From: Planctomycetota bacterium
Lineage (GTDB): Bacteria > Planctomycetota > B15-G4
DNA length: 64,000 bases
NCBI GenBank assembly: GCA_029259715.1
Contig: JAJDEP010000014.1
Coordinates: 62,001 to 126,000, forward strand
Reading direction: 5' to 3'
Shown here: one piece after another, positions 10,027 to 20,348 of the stretch
Layout: every line of letters begins with the position of its first letter
Position numbering within the stretch: position 1 is the stretch's first letter
The notes under the pieces: model-generated
What the model was told of the DNA's origin: nothing
What the model saw: only the letters and a program-made list of their open reading frames with translations
Database searches by the model: none
Program-made: the position numbers and the translations under genes

Positions 10027-10515
10027 CTACTGAGCCGATTCTCCGGTGCGGGCCGCGTCCTTGGCCGGCGCCGCGCCTTCCTGCTGCGAGGGACGCGTGT
10101 CGCGGCCAGGCTCCCGGCTGAGGACGATGCGCCCTACCGACTTCACGTTGACGCACTGGTCGGCGTGGAACGGCACCACGAATCGCACCGGCCCGCCCTC
10201 GTCGTGGGGAATCGGCTGGCCGTCCACCTCGTGGATGATCACCGCGGTGCGTGTGGTCTCGTTCAGCGGCAGGCTCACCGAGTACTCACCGTCCGCCGAC
10301 TCGATGGTCATCCACTCGGCACCGTAGTCGGGCCCGGCGAGATCGACGAGCTTGCGCAGCCGCACGGCCTTGCCTTGCAACCGCGCGTCGACCGTCGAGA
10401 GGTCGGGGATCTGGTAGTGCCGGTTGAGGCCCTCGAGGTCGAGCTTGCTGAAACCGCGCGGGCGCCAGCAATGGCCTTCGATCGTGAACAGGGCGTGGTG
10501 GTTGCGGGCAGGCAT
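10027..10515 (-). CDS. Small stand-alone molybdopterin oxidoreductase-like (sulfite-oxidase fold) domain
   Basis: RLRKLVDLAGPDYGAEWMTIESADGEYSVSLPL...VDGQPIPHDEGGPVRFVVPFHADQCVNVKSVGRI. Confidence 0.6.
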   Translation of the reverse strand: MPARNHHALFTIEGHCWRPRGFSKLDLEGLNRHYQIPDLSTVDARLQGKAVRLRKLVDLAGPDYGAEWMTIESADGEYSVSLPLNETTRTAVIIHEVDGQPIPHDEGGPVRFVVPFHADQCVNVKSVGRIVLSREPGRDTRPSQQEGAAPAKDAARTGESAQ

Positions 10516-10652
10516 CGGGGCTCTCAGGGTGCGCGGACGGCCGGGCATTGTGGCAATTCGTCGAGGCCGGAGGGACCCCGACGGAGCATGACTCTCCAGC
10601 CGCCCCCGACCGGTGCCGATAGATCGGGGAGCAGATCACTCCCATTTTCCTG

Positions 10653-10682
10653 TTGGATAGAGAAGCGATCTACTGCTATTAT
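10653..10682 (+). promoter_or_regulatory. Candidate sigma70-type promoter with extended -10 upstream of the Rrf2/isc operon
   Basis: TTGGAT (10653-10658), 18 nt, TATTAT (10677-10682) preceded by TGC; unusually AT-rich patch about 65 nt upstream of the Rrf2 gene. Confidence 0.5.
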
Positions 10683-10746
10683 CACGAAAACCCTGCCTGA
10701 GCCCTGAAAAGGGCCACTTCCCCCGAGCCCTCGCGCCCCCGTCCCC

Positions 10747-11202
10747 TTGATCCGCTTCTCCAAGATGGCCGACTACGGAGTCCTCCTGCTGGGGCATTTT
10801 GCCCGCCAGCCGGAGGCCCTGATGAGCACCACCGATCTCGCGGAGACGTACCACATGCCGCGCACGGTGGTGGCCAACCTGCTCAAGGAGTTCTGCAAGG
10901 CCGGTCTGCTCGAGTCGCGCCGCGGGCTGCACGGCGGCTACCTCCTCGACCGCGCGCCCGAGGAGATCTCGTTGCTCGACATCCTCAGTGTCGTCGACGG
11001 CCCCGTGCAACTCATCGATTGCGCCGCCGACGATCTCGGCTCGGTGGGCGAGGCCTGCGAGTACGAGGACGTCTGCCTCTCGCGCAGCCCGATGGTCACG
11101 GTCAACCGTCGGATCGTCGAGTTCCTCCAAGGCCTCACCCTGGCCGAGCTGATGGCCGACTCGGCACCCATCCCGTCCCTCCAGTCCAGCACCCCCGAGT
11201 GA
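10747..11202 (+). CDS. Rrf2 family transcriptional regulator (IscR/SufR-like)
   Basis: [18 protein letters not shown]..., [32 protein letters not shown]; three Cys C..C..C; precedes iscS. TTG start; ATG alternative at 10765. Confidence 0.9.
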   Translation: MIRFSKMADYGVLLLGHFARQPEALMSTTDLAETYHMPRTVVANLLKEFCKAGLLESRRGLHGGYLLDRAPEEISLLDILSVVDGPVQLIDCAADDLGSVGEACEYEDVCLSRSPMVTVNRRIVEFLQGLTLAELMADSAPIPSLQSSTPE

Positions 11203-11209
11203 ATCCGAG

Positions 11210-12436
11210 ATGACGCACAACATCTACCTCGACAACAACGCCACGACGCCGATGGACCCGGCCGTGTTCGAGGCGATGCGTCCCTACTTCGTCGAGATGT
11301 ACGGCAATGCCGCCTCGCGCAGCCACAGCTTCGGCTGGGATGCCGAGAAGGCCGTCGAGACCGCCCGCCAGCACATCGCCGACCTGCTCGGCTGCGGGCC
11401 GAAGGAGATCGTGTTCACGAGCGGCGCCACCGAATCCGACAACATCGCCATCAAGGGCGCGGTCGAGATGCTGGCCAAGAAGGGGCGCCACGTCATCACG
11501 GCCGTCACCGAGCACAAGGCCGTGCTCGACACGTGCAAGTACCTCGAGTCCACCGGCCGGGCCGACGTCACCTACCTCGAGGTCGACAAGTTCGGTCGGG
11601 TCTCGGTCGAACAGGTGGCCGCGGCGATGCGTGACGACACCATCCTGGTCACGCTCATGGCCGCCAACAACGAGATCGGCACGATCCACCCGGTGGCCGA
11701 GATCGGCGCGCTGTGCCGCGAGCGCGGCATCTGGTTCCACAGCGATGCCACCCAGGCCATCGGCAAGCTGCCCTTCGACGTCGACGCGCTGAAGGTCGAC
11801 ATCGCCAGCCTCTCGGGCCACAAGATCTACGGTCCCAAGGGCGTGGGCGCCCTGTACGTGCGGCGTCGCAATCCCCGGGTGCGGCTGACCCCGGTGATCC
11901 ACGGCGGCGGGCACGAGCGCGGCATGCGCTCGGGCACGCTCAACGTGCCCGGCATCGTGGGCCTGGGCGAGGCCTGTCGTCTCGCCAAGGAGCGCCTCGC
12001 CATCGATACCGAGCATTGCCGCGGCCTACGCGACCGCTTCGAGCAGAAGATCCTCGGCGCGCTCGACCACGTGGCCTTGAACGGCCATCCCGAGCACCGC
12101 CTGCCCAACACGGCCAACCTCTCGTTCGCCTTCGTCGAGGGCGAGTCGATGATCATGGGGATCCCCGGCGTGGCGGTGTCCTCGGGTTCCGCGTGCACCT
12201 CCGCCAGCCTCGAGCCGTCCTACGTGCTGCGCGCCCTCGGCGTCGGCGACGACATGGCCCACTCCTCGATCCGCTTCTCCATGGGACGCTTCACCACCGA
12301 AGCCGAGGTCGACGAAGCGGCCGTGGAAGTCATCGGAGCCGTGCAGCGACTGCGCGAAATGTCACCGCTCTACGAACTCGCCCTCGAAGGCGTCGACCTC
12401 TCGACCATCGAGTGGGACGCCGCCGAGAAGCACTAG
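11210..12436 (+). CDS. iscS: Cysteine desulfurase IscS
   Basis: [69 protein letters not shown]. Confidence 0.95.
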   Translation: MTHNIYLDNNATTPMDPAVFEAMRPYFVEMYGNAASRSHSFGWDAEKAVETARQHIADLLGCGPKEIVFTSGATESDNIAIKGAVEMLAKKGRHVITAVTEHKAVLDTCKYLESTGRADVTYLEVDKFGRVSVEQVAAAMRDDTILVTLMAANNEIGTIHPVAEIGALCRERGIWFHSDATQAIGKLPFDVDALKVDIASLSGHKIYGPKGVGALYVRRRNPRVRLTPVIHGGGHERGMRSGTLNVPGIVGLGEACRLAKERLAIDTEHCRGLRDRFEQKILGALDHVALNGHPEHRLPNTANLSFAFVEGESMIMGIPGVAVSSGSACTSASLEPSYVLRALGVGDDMAHSSIRFSMGRFTTEAEVDEAAVEVIGAVQRLREMSPLYELALEGVDLSTIEWDAAEKH

Positions 12437-12485
12437 TCCCCTCCTACAGAATCCCCATCCGGCACTCTTCCGGAGACAAGGCAAC

Positions 12486-12917
12486 ATGGCCTACAGCGAC
12501 AAAGTCCTCGACCACTACAACAACCCCCGCAACGTCGGCAAGCTCGACAACGCCGACAAGACGGTGGGCACCGGCATCGTCGGCGCCCCCGAGTGCGGTG
12601 ACGTGATGAAGCTGCAGATCAAGGTCAGCGACGACGGCGTCATCGAAGACGCCAAGTTCAAGACCTTCGGCTGCGGATCCGCCATCGCCTCCTCGAGCCT
12701 GGCCACCGAATGGGTCAAGGGCAAGACGGTCGAACAGGCACTCGAGATCCGCAACACCGACATCGTCGAGGAGCTCTCGCTCCCGCCGGTGAAGATCCAC
12801 TGTTCGGTGCTCGCCGAGGACGCCATCCGCGCCGCCCTCAGCGATTACCGCAGCAAGCAGGGCACCCCCGGCGCGGCGCTGACCGACGCCCCCGCCCCGA
12901 GCGGCTCCGAAGGCTGA
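12486..12917 (+). CDS. iscU: Fe-S cluster assembly scaffold IscU
   Basis: YSDKVLDHYNNPRNVG; GAPECGDVMKLQIKV; FGCGSAIASSSLATEW; VKIHCSVLAEDAI. Confidence 0.96.
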   Translation: MAYSDKVLDHYNNPRNVGKLDNADKTVGTGIVGAPECGDVMKLQIKVSDDGVIEDAKFKTFGCGSAIASSSLATEWVKGKTVEQALEIRNTDIVEELSLPPVKIHCSVLAEDAIRAALSDYRSKQGTPGAALTDAPAPSGSEG

Positions 12918-12938
12918 CGCCCGGCGCGTCGTGATCCG

Positions 12939-13322
12939 ATGAGCAATTCAGCCTCCGCATCCACCGACACGGCCCCCGCCGAGGCCACACCCACGGTGCT
13001 GGTCACCGACCGGGCGGCCCGTGAATTCGAACACATCGTCGAAGAGAAGGGCTTGCCGCGCTGCACGGCCATGCGGCTCTCGGTCAAGGGCGGCGGGTGC
13101 TCAGGCTTCGAGTACCAGATCGATCTCGAGCGCAACGACGCGGACGAATTCGACATCGAGACCTTGCAGCACGGCGTGCGCGTCGTGATCGACATGAAGA
13201 GCGAGTTCTACATGGGCGGCACCACCATCGACTTCAACGAGTCGATCATGGAGCGCGGGTTCTCCTTCAAGAATCCCCACGCCAGCGGGACCTGTGGCTG
13301 TGGGTCGTCGTTCTCCATCTGA
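12939..13322 (+). CDS. iscA: Fe-S cluster assembly protein IscA/ErpA (HesB family)
   Basis: RLSVKGGGCSGFEYQI; C-terminal GTCGCGSSFSI. Confidence 0.9.
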   Translation: MSNSASASTDTAPAEATPTVLVTDRAAREFEHIVEEKGLPRCTAMRLSVKGGGCSGFEYQIDLERNDADEFDIETLQHGVRVVIDMKSEFYMGGTTIDFNESIMERGFSFKNPHASGTCGCGSSFSI

Positions 13323-13325
13323 ATC

Positions 13326-13919
13326 GTGGACGATTCGTCGGGCATGACCGCCTGCCCCCACTGCGGGGGCGAGACGCCGAGTTCGCTCGCGTGCCTGTCG
13401 TGCGAGCGCCCTCTCGTGGAGTCCCCGGAGGGCGACTGCTTCTCCCGGCTGGGACAGCCCCGCGGGATCGCTGACACGAGCGACCTCGAGACGCGCTTCC
13501 TGCGCCTGTCCCGGTTGCTGCACCCCGACTTCCACGGCGCGGCGGACGACGCGACCCGCCAGCTCGTCGTCGCCAACAGCGCCCTGCTGAACGAGGCCTA
13601 CGTCGTCCTGACAAGCCTTTCCCAACGGGCCGAATACCTGCTCGGCCTGATCGACGCCGAGGCCCTCGAACGCAACAAGACCCTCGCACCGGCCTTCCTG
13701 ATGGAGAGCATGGAACTGTCGGAGGCCGTCGAGGAGGCCACCGACAAGAGCGCGCTGGCCGGCTTCGCCAAGGACCTGCAGGCGCGCATCGACGCACGCC
13801 TCGCGCTCGTCGGTGACCCGTCCGCCTGGGACCCGCCGGACCTCGATGCCCTCGCCACCGCCCTGCACGAGATGAAAGTCTTCCGCCGCATCCTGCGCGA
13901 CGTCAGGGCCGTCGCCTGA
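13326..13919 (+). CDS. hscB: Fe-S co-chaperone HscB with N-terminal CxxC..CxxC element
   Basis: J-domain-like [12 protein letters not shown] (HPD); [24 protein letters not shown]-terminal CPHC...CLSC; lies between iscA and hscA. GTG start; ATG alternative at 13344. Confidence 0.88.
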   Translation: MDDSSGMTACPHCGGETPSSLACLSCERPLVESPEGDCFSRLGQPRGIADTSDLETRFLRLSRLLHPDFHGAADDATRQLVVANSALLNEAYVVLTSLSQRAEYLLGLIDAEALERNKTLAPAFLMESMELSEAVEEATDKSALAGFAKDLQARIDARLALVGDPSAWDPPDLDALATALHEMKVFRRILRDVRAVA

Positions 13920-13956
13920 GCGCCCCCACCGCCTTCCACCCGAAAAGCGCATCCTC

Positions 13957-15795
13957 ATGAGCAACGAGACAAGAGACGTCGTCATCGGCATCGACCTGGG
14001 GACGACCAATTCCCTGGCGGCCATCGTCGGCAAGGACGGTCCCCGCGTGCTGACCGACTCCCAGGGCGCCGCCCTGATCCCCTCGGTGGTCTCCTTCCTC
14101 GACGGCGGCGAAGTCATCGTCGGCGCGGAAGCCCGGGCCTTGTCCATCAGCAACCCCGAGCGGACGGTGCACTCGGTCAAGCGCCTCATGGGCCGGGGCA
14201 TGGCGGACCTCGCCGGGGAAGTCGACCGGCTGCCCTACACCGTCGTCGAATCGGACAACAGCAAGCTCGTGCGTATCGCCATCGGCGACAAGTCGATCAC
14301 CCCTCAGGAGATCTCGGCCCTGATCCTGGGCCGCGTGCGCGAGCAGGCCGAGGCGGCCCTGGGCTGCACCGTCGAGAAGGCCGTCATCACCGTGCCGGCC
14401 TACTTCGACGACGCTCAGCGCCAGGCGACGCGTGACGCGGCCAAGATCGCCGGCCTCACCGCCTTACGCATCGTCAACGAGCCCACCGCGGCCGCCCTCG
14501 CCTACGGACTCGACACCAGCCGCGAAGGCAACGTGGTCGTCTACGACCTGGGCGGCGGCACCTTCGACGTCTCGGTGCTCAAGATCACGCAGGGCGTCTT
14601 CAAGGTGGTGGCCACCGCTGGCGACACGCACCTGGGCGGCGACGACTTCGATCGCACCATCATGGAGGAGATCTTCGCCCTCATCACCGGCGGCGACAAC
14701 CGCCCGGGGAAGGTGCCCGCCGAGGCGCTGCAGCAGGTGCGGCTCTCCGCCGAAGCCATGAAGAAGGAGCTGAGCAGCGCCGAGAACGCCATGCTCGAGA
14801 TCGACGTGGGCGGCGAACAGCCCCTGCACTACGAGCTCGACCGTGCCCGCTTCGAGGCGATGATCGCGCCCTCCGTCGAACTCACATTGAAGTGCTGCCG
14901 GGCCGCGCTCGCCGATGCGGGCCTGCAAGCCGGCGACGTCGACGAGGTCGTGCTCGTGGGCGGCTCGACGCGCATCCCCATGGTGCGCCGTCGCTGCGCC
15001 GAGCTGTTCGACCGCGAGCCCCACACCGAGCTCGACCCCGACCGGGTGGTGGCCCTCGGCGCCGCCATCCAGGCCGACGTCCTCGCCGGCGGCAACAAGG
15101 ACCTGCTGCTGCTCGACGTGATCCCCCTCGCGTTGGGCATCGAGACGGTGGGCGGTGGCTTCGCCAAGCTGGTCACGCGCAACTCCACCGTCCCGTGCCG
15201 CGCCACCGAGATGTTCTCGACGTCCGTCGACAACCAGACCGGCATCGACGTGAACGTGTTCCAGGGCGAGCGCGAGATGGTGGCCGACTGTCGCCACCTC
15301 GGCAGTTTCAAGCTCTCGGGCGTGCCGCCGATGCCCGCCGGCCTGCCGCGCGTCGAGGTCACCTTCCTGGTGGACGCCGACGGGGTGCTGACGGTCACGG
15401 CCCGCGAGCAGCGCAGCGGCCAGGAGGCCTCCATCGACGTCGTGCCGAGCCACGGCCTCACCCGCGACGAGGTCAGGTCGATGGTCAAGGAGTCCATCGT
15501 CCATGCCCACGAGGACTTCGCGAACCGCGAGCTCGTCGAGCTGCGCAACAAGGCCAACAACCTCGTCTACGGGACGACCCGGGTGCTGGACATGCCCGAG
15601 ATGCCCTTCACCGACGAGCAACGCACCGACCTCAACGCCGACATCCAAAACCTCAAGAAGCTCGTCGGCGGCGACGACATCGAAGCCCTCAAGGCGGCCT
15701 GTGACGCCTTCGGCGAGAAGACCCAGGCGCTGGCCGATAACGTCATCGGCGAGGCCATCAAGGCCGAACTCAGCAAGGGCATGACCCAGGCCTGA
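13957..15795 (+). CDS. hscA: Fe-S assembly chaperone HscA (Hsp70 family)
   Basis: [72 protein letters not shown]. Confidence 0.95.
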   Translation: MSNETRDVVIGIDLGTTNSLAAIVGKDGPRVLTDSQGAALIPSVVSFLDGGEVIVGAEARALSISNPERTVHSVKRLMGRGMADLAGEVDRLPYTVVESDNSKLVRIAIGDKSITPQEISALILGRVREQAEAALGCTVEKAVITVPAYFDDAQRQATRDAAKIAGLTALRIVNEPTAAALAYGLDTSREGNVVVYDLGGGTFDVSVLKITQGVFKVVATAGDTHLGGDDFDRTIMEEIFALITGGDNRPGKVPAEALQQVRLSAEAMKKELSSAENAMLEIDVGGEQPLHYELDRARFEAMIAPSVELTLKCCRAALADAGLQAGDVDEVVLVGGSTRIPMVRRRCAELFDREPHTELDPDRVVALGAAIQADVLAGGNKDLLLLDVIPLALGIETVGGGFAKLVTRNSTVPCRATEMFSTSVDNQTGIDVNVFQGEREMVADCRHLGSFKLSGVPPMPAGLPRVEVTFLVDADGVLTVTAREQRSGQEASIDVVPSHGLTRDEVRSMVKESIVHAHEDFANRELVELRNKANNLVYGTTRVLDMPEMPFTDEQRTDLNADIQNLKKLVGGDDIEALKAACDAFGEKTQALADNVIGEAIKAELSKGMTQA

Positions 15796-15827
15796 CCGAG
15801 GGGCCGCCCGCCCCGGGGAGGAGCACC

Positions 15828-16034
15828 ATGGACGAAATCACCTGGACCGACGTGGAAGAGATCGGCTTCCGGCTTGCAGAGTCGCGACCCGACATCGATC
15901 CTCTCACGGTGAGATTCACCGACCTGCATCGGTGGGTCACCGAGCTCGAAGGCTTCACGGGTGACCCCAAGAAGTCCGGCGAGAAGATCCTCGAGGCCAT
16001 CCAGATGGCCTGGCTCGACGAGAAGGACGACTGA
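15828..16034 (+). CDS. iscX: Fe-S assembly protein IscX
   Basis: WTDVEEIGFRLAESRPDIDPLTVRFTDLHRWV...GEKILEAIQMAWLDE. Confidence 0.92.
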   Translation: MDEITWTDVEEIGFRLAESRPDIDPLTVRFTDLHRWVTELEGFTGDPKKSGEKILEAIQMAWLDEKDD

Positions 16035-16047
16035 CGAGGACGCCACC

Positions 16048-16464
16048 GTGCCCGGTTATGAAGTCACGCTCCCCGTCCGTTTCGGGCAGGTCGACTACGC
16101 GGGGATCATGTTCTATCCGCGCTTCTTCGAGAACTTCCACACGGTCTTCGAGGACATGTTCACGTCGATCCTCGGTGTGCCCTACATGTCGATCCTGCGG
16201 GACCGGCGCATCGGATTCCCCACGGTGCACATCGAGACCGACTTCCGCGCACCGTTCCGCTTCGGCGATCCCATGCGCCTCGTGATCGAGGTCGCGCGCC
16301 TCGGTCGCACGTCCATCGACTTCCTCTACCGCGGCTACGTCGGTGACGCGACGCAACCCGCCGTCGAGGCGCGCGCGACGGTGGTCACCCTCGACCTCGA
16401 CAGCTTCGAGACGCTCGAGATCCCCACCGACATCCGCGAGGCGCTCGAAGGCCTGGCCGTCTAG
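16048..16464 (+). CDS. Acyl-CoA thioesterase, 4-hydroxybenzoyl-CoA thioesterase-like hotdog fold
   Basis: VRFGQVDYAGIMFYPRFFENFHTVFEDMF; GTG start at 16048. Confidence 0.82.
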   Translation: MPGYEVTLPVRFGQVDYAGIMFYPRFFENFHTVFEDMFTSILGVPYMSILRDRRIGFPTVHIETDFRAPFRFGDPMRLVIEVARLGRTSIDFLYRGYVGDATQPAVEARATVVTLDLDSFETLEIPTDIREALEGLAV

Positions 16465-16465
16465 C

Positions 16466-18487
16466 ATGCGCACGTTGCTCAGCCTGGTCCTGCTCGCCGG
16501 CGTGACGGCCTGCGCCGCACCCCACGATCCCTCGCTCCCCGTGACGCCCTCGCCGGCGTCGTCTCCATCGTCGGCCGCACCCGAAGCCGTGACGCTGCCC
16601 TCACGTCCGGCTCCGTCCCGCGTCCGCGGCCTCCCCGCCCCACCGGTCGAGTCCCCCATGACCCACTTCCACGTCAGCCTCGACGGCCATCAGGCCCACC
16701 GCGTCGCTGTGCGCATGACTTTCGACGTCGCGGGGCCCGGCCCCATCGAGGTCGCCATGCCCGTGTGGACGCCCGGCAGCTACCTCGTGCGCGAGTACGC
16801 CCGTCACGTCCTCGACCTGTCCGCAGCTGACGCCGACGGCCACGACCTGGGAGCCATCAAGACCGCCAAGAACAGCTGGCGCGTCGACGCGCGCTCGGCC
16901 GGCACCGTCGTCGTCGACTACACGCTCTACGCCAACGAACTCTCGGTGCGCACCAACCACGTCGACAGCGACCATGCGTTCCTGGCGCCCGCGGGGACGT
17001 TCCTGTTCGTGCGGGGACGTGAGGACGACGCCGCAAAGATCACCGTCGACACCCCCGACGGCTGGGAGGTCTTCACCGGCTTGCCCCGCGACGGCGACGG
17101 CTGGACCGCCTCCGACCTCGACATCCTGATGGACAGCCCGCTCGAGATCGGCCCGCACCGCGTGGTCTCCTTCGAGACGCGCGGCGTCCCCCATCGCCTG
17201 GTGGTCGCGGGCGAGCCCCTCGGCGTCGATCTCGAACAACTCGGTGCGGACACCGCGCTCATCACCGCAGAAGTGGCCGCGATCTTCGATCACATGCCCT
17301 TCGACGACTACACCTTCATCCTCTACCTCACCGACGGCGCGGGGGGCGGACTCGAGCACCTCAACTCGAGCGTCAACTACACGTCGCGCTGGCGCCTGAC
17401 CGGCGAGAAGGGCTGGCACAGTCTGCTCTCGCTGTTCGCCCATGAGTACTTCCACTCGTGGAACGTGAAGCGCTTCCGGCCGGAGTCCCTGGGCCCGTTC
17501 GACTACGAGACGGAGAACTACACCACCGACCTCTGGGTGGCCGAGGGCATCACCAGCTACTACGACACGCTGGTCCCCACCCGCATCCGCTTCACCAAGG
17601 GCATCAGCGCCTACCTGGGCGAGATCGCCAAGGGCTTCCGCGACCTCGACGACCGCCCCGGCGCCGCGCGCACGAGCCTGGCCCGCTCGTCGTGGGACAC
17701 CTGGATCAAGCAGTACCGCCCCGACGAGAACAGCTTCAACCACAGCGTCTCGTACTATTCCAAGGGCGCCATGGTCAGCATGATGCTCGACCTGCGCATC
17801 CGCCGGCTCACGGACGGCGAGCGCACTCTCGCCCACGCGCTGCGGCTCGGCTGGGAACGCTACACCGCCGCGGGCGTCGGCTATCCCGACGGCGCGTTGC
17901 GCACCCTCGCCACCGAGACGGCCGGCGCCGACCTGTCGGACTTCTTCGACGACTACGTCGACGGCACCGCGCCCCTCGACCCCCATGACGACCTGGCCTG
18001 GGTCGGCCTGCAGCTCGCCATCACGCCCAGCAAGACCAGCCGCAAGCTCGCCGAGGACGCCGACGGCTTCAAACTCGCACCGTCGCTGGGCCTCTCCACC
18101 GCCGACAGCAACGGGCTGTGCCGCGTCAGCCGCGTCGTCGAGGGCAAGGTCGCCTTCGTCGCCGGGATCAACGTCGACGACCTGATCCTGGCCGTCGACG
18201 AGATGCGCGTGAACGCCTCGAATCTCTCCGACCGCCTCGACCTGGCCCTGCACGACGGCGAGGCCCGCGTGATCACGCTCACCATCTTCCGCGGACAGTC
18301 GTTGCGCACGATCACGCTCACGCCGGCCCTCGAGCCCCTCCAGGACTGGAAGGTCAAGCCGCTCGCGGACACGACGCCAGCTCAGCAGGCTGCCTTCCAG
18401 GAGTGGACCGGGTGGGACCTGCCGGGCACCAAGCCGGCCGAGGACGCACACAGTCCCGAGAACGGCGAGGCGTCGGCCGAGTCGTAG
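16466..18487 (+). CDS. M61 family metallopeptidase with C-terminal PDZ-like domain (lipoprotein-like signal)
   Basis: WTPGSYLVREYARHV; GGGLEHLNSS; LFAHEYFHSWNVKRFRP (HExxH); PDZ-like VVEGKVAFVAGINVDDLILAVDEMRV. Confidence 0.9.
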   Translation: MRTLLSLVLLAGVTACAAPHDPSLPVTPSPASSPSSAAPEAVTLPSRPAPSRVRGLPAPPVESPMTHFHVSLDGHQAHRVAVRMTFDVAGPGPIEVAMPVWTPGSYLVREYARHVLDLSAADADGHDLGAIKTAKNSWRVDARSAGTVVVDYTLYANELSVRTNHVDSDHAFLAPAGTFLFVRGREDDAAKITVDTPDGWEVFTGLPRDGDGWTASDLDILMDSPLEIGPHRVVSFETRGVPHRLVVAGEPLGVDLEQLGADTALITAEVAAIFDHMPFDDYTFILYLTDGAGGGLEHLNSSVNYTSRWRLTGEKGWHSLLSLFAHEYFHSWNVKRFRPESLGPFDYETENYTTDLWVAEGITSYYDTLVPTRIRFTKGISAYLGEIAKGFRDLDDRPGAARTSLARSSWDTWIKQYRPDENSFNHSVSYYSKGAMVSMMLDLRIRRLTDGERTLAHALRLGWERYTAAGVGYPDGALRTLATETAGADLSDFFDDYVDGTAPLDPHDDLAWVGLQLAITPSKTSRKLAEDADGFKLAPSLGLSTADSNGLCRVSRVVEGKVAFVAGINVDDLILAVDEMRVNASNLSDRLDLALHDGEARVITLTIFRGQSLRTITLTPALEPLQDWKVKPLADTTPAQQAAFQEWTGWDLPGTKPAEDAHSPENGEASAES

Positions 18488-18504
18488 TCCGAGGGCCAGG
18501 CGCA

Positions 18505-18527
18505 GCCGGACCGGACCTCGGTCCGGC
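18505..18527. terminator. Hairpin between convergent M61 and gpsA genes, candidate bidirectional terminator
   Basis: GCCGGACC-ggacctc-GGTCCGGC, 8-bp perfect stem; no clear U tract. Confidence 0.5.
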
Positions 18528-18535
18528 CGGGCGGG

Positions 18536-19534
18536 TCAGATCACGACTTCGTCCTTCTGCTGGCGGTTCATCAGGTCCTGCACGGCGGCGAGGGGGGACT
18601 TGCCCTCGAACAGCACCGAGTGGATCTGCGAGCTGATGGGCATCTCGACAGCCACCCCCTGGGCCATCTCCACCACGGCCTGCACCGTCGTGACGCCTTC
18701 CGGCGTACCGGGGATCGACGCGAGCACCTGTTCGAGGGATTCGCCCCGCGCGATGCGGTCGCCCACGAGGCGGTTGCGTCCGTGGCTCGAGACGCAACTC
18801 ACGACAAGGTCGCCGATGCCCGAGAGTCCGTGGAACGTCTCGGCCTTGCCGCCCAGGGCGATGCCCAGCCGCGTCATCTCGGTGAGTCCGCGGGTGAGCA
18901 GGGCCGCCTTGGTGTTGTCGCCGAAGCCGAGTCCGTCGACCAGCCCGCCCGCGATGGCGAGCACGTTCTTGAGCGCGCCGCCCAACTCGACGCCCACGGG
19001 ATCGGGCGAGGTGTACACGCGGAAGCGCTCGGTCCCGAAGAGGTCCTGCACGCGCATCGCCAGCCCGGGATCGGTGGAGGCGGCCACCACGGCCGTGGGC
19101 ATGCGCTGGGCCACCTCTTCGGCGTGGGAGGGGCCGCTCAGCACCGCCAGCGGATGCTCGCCGAGGACGTCGGCGATGATCTCGGTGGCCCGCAGGCGGG
19201 TCGACGCCTCCATGCCCTTCGTCGCGGAGACGAAGGGACGCCCGCGGTCGAACTCCGGACTCAGTTCGGTCAGCACGGCGCGCAGGTAGCGACTGGGTAC
19301 GGCGGAGACGATCACGTCGGCGTGGGCGAACGCGCCCGGCTCGTTGGTCACCGTCACACCGCGGGGGAGCTTGAGCCCGGGCAGGTACTTGGAGTTCTCC
19401 CGCGTCGCCTGCATCTCGCGGGCCAACTCGGCCGATCGGCTCCATTGGATGACCGACGCGCCGCGCTCGGCCAACACCGAAGCCAGGGCCGTGCCCCAGG
19501 CACCGTCGCCCAGGATCGCCACCTTCTCAATCAA
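18536..19534 (-). CDS. gpsA: NAD(P)H-dependent glycerol-3-phosphate dehydrogenase
   Basis: VAILGDGAWGTALASVLAERG; VLSGPSHAEEVA; LGGALKNVLAIAGGLVDGLGFGDNTKAALLTRGLTEM. Confidence 0.95.
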   Translation of the reverse strand: MIEKVAILGDGAWGTALASVLAERGASVIQWSRSAELAREMQATRENSKYLPGLKLPRGVTVTNEPGAFAHADVIVSAVPSRYLRAVLTELSPEFDRGRPFVSATKGMEASTRLRATEIIADVLGEHPLAVLSGPSHAEEVAQRMPTAVVAASTDPGLAMRVQDLFGTERFRVYTSPDPVGVELGGALKNVLAIAGGLVDGLGFGDNTKAALLTRGLTEMTRLGIALGGKAETFHGLSGIGDLVVSCVSSHGRNRLVGDRIARGESLEQVLASIPGTPEGVTTVQAVVEMAQGVAVEMPISSQIHSVLFEGKSPLAAVQDLMNRQQKDEVVI

Positions 19535-20184
19535 TCGTCCGCTCCGGTCGTCGAGGCCGTCGCCTCAGGAAGCCGGTCATCGTAGCGATCTTCCGTTCCG
19601 GCGCGAATGCGCGCGAAGTTGCCCAGGTGCCGGATCGTGACGACCACCGCGACGCCGGCGAGCACCGCGAGGCCGGTGTCCTCGGTGAGGGACATGCCCT
19701 CCCCGGCGACGTGGACGACGAGGCGCGCGACGGGAAAGGCCCAGGCCAGGGCCACGCTCGCCACCGAGACGTAGCCGCTGCGGGCACGCACGCCGAAGTG
19801 GATCGCCGCCGCGATGAGCGCGAGCATCCAATCGAGCGCCAGGAAGCCGCCGATCAGTGTGGCCACACCCTTGCCTCCCCGGAATCCCATGGTGACGGGG
19901 TAGACGTGACCGAGCACTGCCGCCGCCACGAGCACCGTCGCCCCCTCGGGGTCGCCCTGCAGGGCCGGCCCGGTCCAGATCAGCGGCGGCAGCAGTCCCT
20001 TGGCCATGTCGCCGAGCAGGACCGCCCGGCCCCAGCCCTTGCCGAGGGCCCGGCCGACATTCGTGGCGCCGGGATTGCCGCTGCCCACCTGTCGGATGTC
20101 CACACCCTGGATCCGGGCGGCCAGCGACGCAAACGACACGCAGCCGAGGGCGTATGCCAGCAGAGTGGCGAGACCCGGGTCCAT
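19531..20184 (-). CDS. plsY: Glycerol-3-phosphate acyltransferase PlsY
   Basis: DIRQVGSGNPGATNVGRALGKGWG; GFRGGKGVAT; overlaps gpsA start. Confidence 0.93.
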   Translation of the reverse strand: MDPGLATLLAYALGCVSFASLAARIQGVDIRQVGSGNPGATNVGRALGKGWGRAVLLGDMAKGLLPPLIWTGPALQGDPEGATVLVAAAVLGHVYPVTMGFRGGKGVATLIGGFLALDWMLALIAAAIHFGVRARSGYVSVASVALAWAFPVARLVVHVAGEGMSLTEDTGLAVLAGVAVVVTIRHLGNFARIRAGTEDRYDDRLPEATASTTGADD

Positions 20185-20348
20185 GGGAGATTCCCGTCAG
20201 GGGTGCCCGCTCAGGCGGCCCGGTCCTCCCGGCCCTCCCTTTCGGGGCGACGTCGACTATCATGCCGCCCGCCCATCGCCCCGAGGAAGAGGGTCCCGGC
20301 AGCTTCATGCGCCGCCCTCCCCGAGAGTCCTCTCGAGAACCGAGAATC

